Part shown: positions 1-7,000 of the stretch, piece by piece | How the letters are laid out: every line of letters begins with the position of its first letter | Position numbering within the stretch: position 1 is the first letter of the stretch | From: Saprospiraceae bacterium | GTDB lineage: Bacteria; Bacteroidota; Bacteroidia; Chitinophagales; Saprospiraceae | Length of the DNA: 8,397 nt | Direction of reading: 5' to 3' | NCBI GenBank assembly: GCA_013002625.1 | Contig: JABDJE010000249.1 | Location: 1-8,397, forward strand | Notes under the pieces: model-generated | Database searches by the model: none | The model's input: only the letters and a program-made list of their open reading frames with translations | What the model was told of the DNA's origin: nothing | Made by a program: the position numbers and the translations under genes

Positions 1-209
1 CTCACTGGGGAAATAATTATATTATCATCTTTGTATGTGTTATCTGAAGCCAAGGCAACCAATAAATCAGTTGTGAAGATGGAATGGCTGGATACCAAAT
101 CACCAATTGTCGGAACATCTTCAGCGGGGCAAACGATAATATTGTCATCGTTGCATGCCATCATTCCAGATATTATCAAAAGCAAAAGAATAAATCTCAT
201 AGATCTCAT
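1..209 (-). CDS. Serpin-family protease inhibitor lipoprotein, N-terminal part (cut by window edge)
   Basis: The reverse strand is open from ATG at 209 to the window edge: 69 codons plus two bases, with the C-terminus missing. Residues 1-18 form a lipoprotein signal peptide (Arg-rich start, then FILLLLIISG) ending in the lipobox-like MMAC, so Cys19 would be lipidated. It is followed by acidic NDD, which resembles surface-export signals of Bacteroidota lipoproteins. Residues 45-69 match the start of the serpin fold: FTTDLLVALA corresponds to helix A (compare F-x-x-x-L-x-x-x-LA in animal serpins) and DNIIISPV, followed by a codon beginning AG (Ser or Arg), corresponds to the hallmark N-I-x-x-S-P-x-S strand. 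Serpins trap serine or cysteine proteases through a C-terminal reactive loop, which is not visible here. An alternative start is the ATG at 200. The gene diverges from the plus-strand cluster. The lipoprotein call is firm. The serpin call rests on about 25 residues. Confidence 0.72.
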   Translation of the reverse strand, partial: MRSMRFILLLLIISGMMACNDDNIIVCPAEDVPTIGDLVSSHSIFTTDLLVALASDNTYKDDNIIISPV

Positions 210-334
210 TTTATTATATAGACTGACATTAACTTACCAAGTGTTGGTTTAAATTGCAAAGACTAGAAAAAAAAAGCCGGATGTTTGCAGCGTTTTAACG
301 CCCTTGAGCTTTATACTTATAAATAAACTAATTA
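210..334. promoter_or_regulatory. Divergent intergenic region with presumed promoters for both directions
   Basis: This 125-bp AT-rich spacer separates the minus-strand serpin-like gene from the plus-strand cluster, so both promoters should lie here. It contains a run of nine A at 267-275 and a short inverted repeat GCGTT-TT-AACGC at 290-301, which could be an operator half-site pair or chance. GATGTTTG at 280-287 differs by one base from the Bacteroidota -7 element TAnnTTTG, but the nearest upstream TTG (254-256) is 23 bp away, longer than usual. ATACTTATAAATAAA at 313-327 is a second AT-rich candidate. None is strong enough to name a start site. No Shine-Dalgarno motif precedes the ATG at 335 (context TAATTAATG), which is normal for this phylum. 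Confidence 0.4.
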
Positions 335-2011
335 ATGAAAAAGGAATTGTTCGCAATTGGAATTTTAACCATGTCATTAACAGCGTGTTATGACCAATTC
401 GACGATACAACAACCATCACGATTCCAGAAGCACCGGAAGTCTATGTTGATGCGCATTTGATTGGAGACGTAAAATTAATTGATGAGACATTGGTTAATC
501 AGTTTACAATTGATGTTAATGATAATTCAGCTTTTGTTGAGAGTGGGTTTATCAATATGAATCTGGATTTTGTAAATGAAGTATCCCAACTCATTGAAGT
601 CAATTCTCTGGCTGATGGCAATGCCATCGCAATTATGCCGATTCATAGAAATGCTACGACCTATGCTTCGATCTATCTTTTTCCTGCACATAATATTCTG
701 CCAGATATCCAGACAGAAAGTTTCAGTTTGGGTTTAATCGGTATTGGACAGATAACGGGGCAGGCAAATACATTTAATACTTCCTCGACTATCAATGCTT
801 TTTACAGAGCATTGAATGACGAAAAACTAGTCAATCAATTAGGACATAGAGGCCTTGGTCCGGCCGGCGAAATTTGGGCCATAGACATTCATACAGCATT
901 TGAATTCAATTTCCAGGATAGTCAAGGGCAGGCGGTGGAACTTCCTCAAAACAATACTATACGATTAGAGCTGACTCAGGTAAATCTTGAAGACGGTCAG
1001 GTATTACTGCATCTTGATGAGACCTTGGGCATTTGGAAATTTGTAGAACAACTTGATGGTTTAGCATCAGTAACGTTGGGTGAAACGGGATATTATGCTT
1101 TTGCAAATGTGCAGCAGGCCGCCCTTGTGCGCTCTGTACTGAAAATTGAGGATAAACCTGTGTCATATCAGGATTTTGTACTGGGAACGGATGCACTCAG
1201 GATTGAAGCCCGAAGTGTAAGTTCTGGTGAATGGTTGGCACTTGTTCCCGTCGAAGAAGCACTTGACATAGAGTTTTTATCACCTTGCGGTGAAATATTG
1301 GGGTCATCCGCTTTTGATCCTATTTCAGAAGATATTTATTTGCCACCCATAGAGATAGCAGGTTCTGATAATTATTTCAATATAAGTGCAGATGTGATTG
1401 ATTGCAGCGGTAACAGCAATGATACGCCAGCATTTATTGTTTCCAACGGGGCAAATCATCAAACCTATGCATTCATGAATACGCCGGATGTGTTTGTTCC
1501 AGTTTGTAATGCATCGCTTACAATAAACGCTACTGATTTGAATTCGGGTGAAATTGGCCCCTCCATTGATTGGGATGTGTCGAGTGAAATGTCATTAGAT
1601 ATTTTAAGCCACTGCATGTCGATAGGGGATGGTTATGCATTTGTCCGTATAGGTGAAGATGAGCAAATACTTGAGGACTTCATCGTGACCATCGAACAAA
1701 ACCAGACAATATTCAAATCTAACAATGGTGCATTTACAATGCGTATAGCAGGAACAAGCGTAGAATCTTATAATGAAGACCAAGTGAATATTACAATAAA
1801 TGATACATCATTTGGCAGCCAGGGATATTTCATCAATTGTGATAATTCTGATTTGGGCTGTGGCATCACCCAATGCGATATAACCCATTTTGCTGAAGAA
1901 GAAGGAGAATGGTACAGAGTTCAGTTTGAGGGTGAAATATGGGTAAGAACGATAAATCCACCGGTGGCCAGTTACCAGCCAATCAGAGGTGAGATTTTAA
2001 CAAAGAAATAG
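335..2011 (+). CDS. Surface lipoprotein with carboxypeptidase-regulatory-like and FAM171-like beta-sandwich segments
   Basis: This 558-residue protein begins with a lipoprotein signal peptide (KK, hydrophobic FAIGILTM, lipobox LTAC with Cys18), followed by acidic YDQFDD, which suggests outer-membrane and possibly surface location. Residues about 35-120 resemble a degenerate carboxypeptidase-regulatory-like sandwich (VYVDAHLIGDVKLID, later ATTYASIYLFPA). Residues about 180-262 follow the pattern of FAM171/CILP-like bacterial domains: polar strand FNFQDSQGQAVELP, then LLHLDETLGIWKFVEQLDG, then GETGYYAFANV. The remainder (263-558) looks all-beta, with a cysteine group at 502, 509 and 514 and a C-terminal strand set (GEWYRVQFEGEIW, then PIRGEIL) like the beta-ribbon ends of other Bacteroidota lipoproteins. 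No catalytic motif is visible. It is the first gene of the cluster, 15 bp before the sigma gene, so it may be a sensor, a receptor component or a regulated product. The lipoprotein call is firm; the domain calls are pattern recognition and the role is unknown. Confidence 0.75.
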   Translation: MKKELFAIGILTMSLTACYDQFDDTTTITIPEAPEVYVDAHLIGDVKLIDETLVNQFTIDVNDNSAFVESGFINMNLDFVNEVSQLIEVNSLADGNAIAIMPIHRNATTYASIYLFPAHNILPDIQTESFSLGLIGIGQITGQANTFNTSSTINAFYRALNDEKLVNQLGHRGLGPAGEIWAIDIHTAFEFNFQDSQGQAVELPQNNTIRLELTQVNLEDGQVLLHLDETLGIWKFVEQLDGLASVTLGETGYYAFANVQQAALVRSVLKIEDKPVSYQDFVLGTDALRIEARSVSSGEWLALVPVEEALDIEFLSPCGEILGSSAFDPISEDIYLPPIEIAGSDNYFNISADVIDCSGNSNDTPAFIVSNGANHQTYAFMNTPDVFVPVCNASLTINATDLNSGEIGPSIDWDVSSEMSLDILSHCMSIGDGYAFVRIGEDEQILEDFIVTIEQNQTIFKSNNGAFTMRIAGTSVESYNEDQVNITINDTSFGSQGYFINCDNSDLGCGITQCDITHFAEEEGEWYRVQFEGEIWVRTINPPVASYQPIRGEILTKK

Positions 2012-2026
2012 GACGAATAAAAGACT

Positions 2027-2605
2027 TTGAACGAGCGCAAGATTATAAAAGGATGTATGGATAAAAATGCAAAAGCACAACGTGCTTTTGTAGACAGCTA
2101 TGCCGACTTCCTATTCAGTATATGTATAAGGTATGCAGGCAAGAAATCCTTTGCGCAGGATTGCCTTCAAGAATCTTTGATACATATTTTGAACAACATA
2201 CATAAGTACCAGGATAAAGGAAAATTTAAAGCTTGGTGTGCCGCAGTAACCGTCAGGAAATGTCTTGATTGGCTTAAAAAGGAAAAGCGATGGCAAGCAG
2301 GTGAACTGGGAGAAATGGATGAGCCGTTTCAAAATGAAAATGTAAGCTACAGGTTGGAGATTCAGGATGTTAAACGCTTCATGGAAACCATACCTGAAAA
2401 TTATAGAATAGTACTTAATATGTACTTGGTAGAGGGATTTTCTCATAAGGAAATAGCAGACTTTCTTCTTGTTAGCGAAAGCACATCAAGGTCGCTGTTA
2501 AGCCGAGGTAGAAAAATGATTCAGGAAAAATTTGAGGAAGAGAAAATGTATATCATCCATAAAGGTGATGATACCGTAGAAAAAAAAACCGCTAATTCAA
2601 TCTGA
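2027..2605 (+). CDS. ECF-type RNA polymerase sigma factor (sigma-70 family)
   Basis: This 192-residue protein has the size and two-domain layout of an extracytoplasmic-function sigma factor, which directs RNA polymerase to a small regulon. Region 2 spans about residues 11-86: KAQRAFVDSYADFLFSICIR, the QDCLQESLIHILNNIHKYQ segment with typical acidic and aromatic spacing, then GKFKAWCAAVTVRKCLDWLKK for -10 recognition. Region 4 spans about 115-168, with ETIPENYRIVLNMYLVEGFS followed by the helix-turn-helix HKEIADFLLVSESTSRSLLSRG. No extra C-terminal domain is present, only a basic/acidic tail. The TTG at 2027 is chosen as start because NERKIIKGC is the usual N-terminus of Bacteroidota ECF factors and a TAA lies in frame at 2018. 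ATG at 2057, behind AAAAGGA, is the alternative and would remove ten conserved-looking residues. It sits 15 bp before the putative anti-sigma gene, so the two are probably co-translated partners. Confidence 0.93.
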   Translation: MNERKIIKGCMDKNAKAQRAFVDSYADFLFSICIRYAGKKSFAQDCLQESLIHILNNIHKYQDKGKFKAWCAAVTVRKCLDWLKKEKRWQAGELGEMDEPFQNENVSYRLEIQDVKRFMETIPENYRIVLNMYLVEGFSHKEIADFLLVSESTSRSLLSRGRKMIQEKFEEEKMYIIHKGDDTVEKKTANSI

Positions 2606-2620
2606 TTTAATGTTAATAAA

Positions 2621-4036
2621 ATGGATTTGAACAAAAAAGAAAAATTTATCAAAGAAGCGCTGACTCAGGAAAATCACGACCTGGATACACATGCGCTTTG
2701 GAATGATATTCAACCTAGAGTTGAAAGCAGAGAAAAGGATCGCAAATGGATTCTATTCTTTTTTCTGGGAGCACTAAGTATGGGCTTGGTCTGGATGTTG
2801 TTCAGCTGGTATGGACAGGAGACCGATATTGCACTTAATGCCCATAACGCATCAACAGACCCATCCCGTTCCTATGCAGCGCAAGCGCAAGATGTTAATA
2901 ACGGTGCGCCTGAAACTTATGCGGCATTAAACAGCAATGCTGATCAAAGCACAGCCGACGCAACTTCATTTTCAGAAACTACAGAATTGAGCGATGTAGA
3001 TATTGTTGAAATAAATCACAAGGATGCAAGTAAAGCCAGGTATGCAACTTCTGAATTGGTGGAAGCAAAAATAGAGAATGAGGGAAGTCTTGGTTCAACA
3101 GACATAACTGCTTCCTATTCAAATGACATTAATCCAAATAGTCAGAGTCCAAGTTCCAATACTGTCAAAAATGGCGTTTCTATATCTCCAGGTCAATTGC
3201 AGATTTTGACGCTTAGCAGAATTGATCCATTGGATCCTATTGGAATTCAATCCGTAGGCCTATTAGAGATTGACCCTCACCACGCAGAGGTCATTATTCC
3301 ACACAGAAATTATGATTGGCTGCCTTTCATTCAATGGCATGCCGGTGTAATTAAGACGAATTCAATTTCAGAGATAATTGCTTCCGATGCAATCTTGAAT
3401 GGGAATGTATTTGGTAAAGAAAGTGGCGTGTACGGCTACAGCAGTACTTTTAATTTGGGCTGGGAACGCAACGATGGTTGGTACTATGGTCTAGGGATTG
3501 ATTATACACAGAGCAGCATTAGATATCAGAATACTGAAAGCGTTATCGAATTGGGTTCATCCTTAGGCGTAAATGCCATTTATGTCGATAGAAATGGGCA
3601 GACAACAACGATTTCAGGTGAATTGATGGAGAACACACTGACCAATTACAATATCAATTGGTACAGGCAACATCGGCATATTAATTTCGAAGTTTTTATG
3701 GGTAAGCGACTGATTGATTTTGGCCACTTTTCATTATCAGCTGATGCGGGCCTCTTATACGGTATCGTGCAACAACATAATGGATACTACTTCGAAGATA
3801 GCTTCAACGGCTTCATGAAATTTGAAAATGGAGAGGATAATATTTATGCAGATAGTGGGAATATGAAGTTAAGATCCACACTTGCTTTAAACTATAACTT
3901 AAATCATTTTTCATTCGGTATACAAGCCCTATACAGACATGATTTAAACGGAATAACTAAATCAAACAACTTTTATAAAACCAGAAATACTGACTTTGGA
4001 ATACGCTTAGGCCTAACGTATTTCCCAAAATGGTAA
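2621..4036 (+). CDS. Putative transmembrane anti-sigma factor with C-terminal outer-membrane beta-barrel-like domain
   Basis: This 471-residue protein is encoded directly after the sigma factor, the standard place for its anti-sigma partner. Residues 1-42 are charged and predicted cytoplasmic, with a DLDTHALWNDIQPRVE motif of the kind seen in short sigma-binding tails of Bacteroidota membrane proteins. Residues 43-63 (WILFFFLG through VWMLFSW) form one transmembrane helix, and no cleavable signal peptide precedes it. Residues about 68-230 are a low-complexity, Ser/Asn/Ala/Asp-rich, probably disordered linker. Residues about 236-471 show alternating amphipathic strands rich in Gly, Tyr and Trp (YGYSSTFNLGWER, GWYYGLGIDYTQ, FSLSADAGLLYG, LALNYNLNHFSFGIQALYRH, FGIRLGLTYFPKW), as in small porin or PorT-like barrels, and end in an aromatic residue. 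No zinc-binding anti-sigma (ZAS) motif is seen. Location, role and barrel insertion are inferences. Alternatively the C-terminal part folds in the periplasm as a soluble sensor. Confidence 0.7.
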   Translation: MDLNKKEKFIKEALTQENHDLDTHALWNDIQPRVESREKDRKWILFFFLGALSMGLVWMLFSWYGQETDIALNAHNASTDPSRSYAAQAQDVNNGAPETYAALNSNADQSTADATSFSETTELSDVDIVEINHKDASKARYATSELVEAKIENEGSLGSTDITASYSNDINPNSQSPSSNTVKNGVSISPGQLQILTLSRIDPLDPIGIQSVGLLEIDPHHAEVIIPHRNYDWLPFIQWHAGVIKTNSISEIIASDAILNGNVFGKESGVYGYSSTFNLGWERNDGWYYGLGIDYTQSSIRYQNTESVIELGSSLGVNAIYVDRNGQTTTISGELMENTLTNYNINWYRQHRHINFEVFMGKRLIDFGHFSLSADAGLLYGIVQQHNGYYFEDSFNGFMKFENGEDNIYADSGNMKLRSTLALNYNLNHFSFGIQALYRHDLNGITKSNNFYKTRNTDFGIRLGLTYFPKW

Positions 4037-4054
4037 ATCTTTAATTGACTATTT

Positions 4055-7000
4055 ATGAAATACTTAATCTTTACACTATTAGCAGTTTGCTCATTTATAC
4101 AAATAGGGCATTCTCAGGTAACTTTCAACATGGAAGTTGATGCCGCCTTGAGTAACAATGAATTTACTTATGTTGACGTGACGGTAGAAGACTTTGAAAA
4201 CATAGTGAGCTTTCAGTTTGCTATGTTATGGAATCCGGATGTATTTAAAGTTGAAGCTGTAAATAACTATAATGCCAGTTTACAAGGTTTTGGCCCAGCA
4301 ACAACAGCTCTGCCAGATGAGACAAACTCTGGAGATGATGGTATAGCAAGAATGATATGGTTTGATCCATCTACGGCAGCCAACAGCTTGCCGGATGGCA
4401 GCCAACTTTTTACCATTAAATTCTCTCATACCGGAAATGCATGTGAATCTTCTGAGCTCAAGTTCGGAGACGCATCTCCTACGTGGATTGAAATAATCGA
4501 TGGAAACTTATTAGAAATAGATCTGCTGACTACACCCATAACAATGACAATTCCAGGATCGGGATGTGGCGGAAGTACTTCTTGTAATGAGGAAGTTACC
4601 GTTAATCCTCAAGTTTTTAATTGTGAAGTGAATTTGACGGAAGATCAGCTTATAAATGGGAATGCGTTCGCAAATGTGACAATCAATCCTTCTGTTTTGA
4701 CTTCTGCCAATCTTAATCTGACGACCGATGTGACGGTTACATATACATTGGATGGAGTGACCGAACAATGTGTTGTTGAAGTAACATATATTGACAACGT
4801 CCCGCCTGTAGCAGTCGTTGTAAGCGATCTGACCGTAAGTCTATCCACCGATCCAGCAACACCTCCATCCGCAAGAGTATTTGCCGAAACTGTAGATGAG
4901 GGATCCTTTGATAATTGCTCTGCAGTAACATTTTCTCCGCCTTATTTTGATTTTGACTGTTCTGATATCGGTGTTCAGACCATTGTGCTTCAGGTAGAAG
5001 ATGAAGCCGGAAATACGAATCAGGCTTGGACGACAGTCACTATTGAATATAATTCTAATGGGCCTATTGATTTGACATGCCCAGAGGATGTCGTTGTTGA
5101 TTGTTCTGTAGATATCGTAGATCCTGCGATTATCGAAAGTACACTTGGGTTTGGAATTGGCACAGCGGGTTGCCTTCCAGTTTATTCAGATGTATTTGAC
5201 TATGACGCCAATGCAGATGGAGATATCAATGATACATTTACGATTGGCGGGGAGGAATTTAATGAAAGATTTAGCATTGGATGTAATAACGGCCCGGTAG
5301 TTAGAACATGGTCTATTCCGGGAACCTCGAATACATGTGATCAACTTATCGTACTGCGGGAAGCTGGTCCTTTTGATGGTAATACAATGATCGATTGGCC
5401 ATATTCATTGAATGCATTTGTTGATTATGGAGATAATGATGGAACGGTTGGTTGCGGCAACGCAGCAATTGATCCTGCCGAGATAGAACTTTTACCTGAC
5501 CCCATTAATCCGACATATTCTGAGGTAAATATTGTTTGTAAAGATGACCTATGTGAACTGCCATTAATTGATGAAGAGAATGTCTGCAACTTAGTGGGTA
5601 TGTCTCTTGAATCGGATACATTTTTCTTTGAAGGAGATGCTTGTTTGAAAATCATCCAGACATACACAGTTATTGATTGGTGCAGTTACGACCCTATTGC
5701 TCCTGATGAAGAAGGAATTTGGACATGGACTGTCATCGCTAAATTTAACGACTCAAATCCACCTCAGCTTGTTGCCGAAGACATGATGCTTGCATGTGAT
5801 AATGCATTAAGTGTTACAGCAACTGCAACCGACTTCAGCAATCCATCAGATCCTGCGTCTGGTTGTACATCTGATGAATTGAGATGGCAGGTTTATCTTG
5901 ATTTAAACAATGATTTGACATTCGAAAGAGAGTGGAGTTCATTCGTAGAAGAGGACTTAAATACACCCAATGATCCATTATGGTCAGATGATAACCTTGA
6001 AGATAATCTTGTTGTCTATGGCTATAGTATTCCTGATGTGCGTGTAGGCAACAAAGGTGATGTTGACAATGCCAATTCACAGTTTGTAAAAGCGGGCACG
6101 CCTTATAGTATAAATATTCCCGGCAATTTGTTTGTTGAATCTAATACGCAACACCGCGTGGTATGGAAGGCCTACGACCAATGTGGTAATGTTACTTCTG
6201 TAACGAGTTACTTTACCCTTGACAGGTCAATAGATAATATTGCACCAACACCTTATTGTATAAATTTTGTTACCGCAAAACTTGAGGATCCTGATGGAAA
6301 TGGTCCCGAAGAACCACAGGTAGACATCTGGGCCATCGATTTTAATGCGGGTAGTTTTGATAACTGCACATCAAAAGAAAATTTGAGATATTCATTCACA
6401 AGTTTGAATCCTGACACAGATATAACTTTTGTTCAGGGAACACAATCTGCAAAAATTACATTTGATCAAGCTGATTTGACCGGAGCGTCATTCAAAGATT
6501 ATGATCTTAAAGTATATGTGTGGGACGAAAGTGATAATCAAGACTTTTGTGCTGTGAAACTCCGGATTACTGAAGATGCAGCGCCTTGTCTAATCAGCAA
6601 TATAAGTTGTGGAGATTATTTAGTAGAACTTAACGATTCTGGGTTTGCTTCAATCACAACAGACCAACTGGATATATCCTACAGCAATCCGTGCAACCTG
6701 TCAAATATTCAATTATCCTTTAGTCCGATAATCCCTGATCAGACCACGCTTAATTTGAGTTGTTCAGAAAAAGGAAACACGCTCCAGGAAGTATATGTTT
6801 ATGTGAATGGTTTATTATCAGGACAATGTAAGGCATTGATAAAAGTGATTGATCCTTTTAATGCTTGCCCTTTTATAGAAGATGAAGTTACCTTGAAGTT
6901 TAATAATTATGTGGCAAGTATGGGAGACGAGATCTGTGTCCAGTTGCAAACGGATGGTTTTAATGATATAAATGGACTACAAGGTTCAATGGAATGGGAT

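Noticed and set aside
31..252. Plus-strand open frame of 73 codons
   Set aside because: It is antisense to the lipoprotein signal peptide and serpin-like start on the minus strand, which explain the region much better. Its product shows no recognisable features.
280..287. GATGTTTG as the -7 element of the cluster promoter
   Set aside because: It has one mismatch to TAnnTTTG and the upstream TTG is too far away (23 bp), so it is not called as a promoter.
290..301. Inverted repeat GCGTT-TT-AACGC as a terminator or operator
   Set aside because: A 5-bp stem with a 2-base loop and no following T-run is too weak for a terminator, and an operator role cannot be shown from one site.
957..1196. Minus-strand open frame inside the first lipoprotein gene
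   Set aside because: It is the antisense of a long, well-supported coding sequence and has no recognisable product or start context.
2047..2059. ATG 2057 behind AAAAGGA as start of the sigma factor
   Set aside because: The spacing is only 3 bases, Bacteroidota rarely rely on Shine-Dalgarno motifs, and it would remove the conserved-looking N-terminal helix. It is kept only as an alternative.
2111..2446. Minus-strand open frame of 111 codons inside the sigma gene
   Set aside because: The opposite strand encodes conserved sigma regions 2 and 4. The reverse product has no family features.
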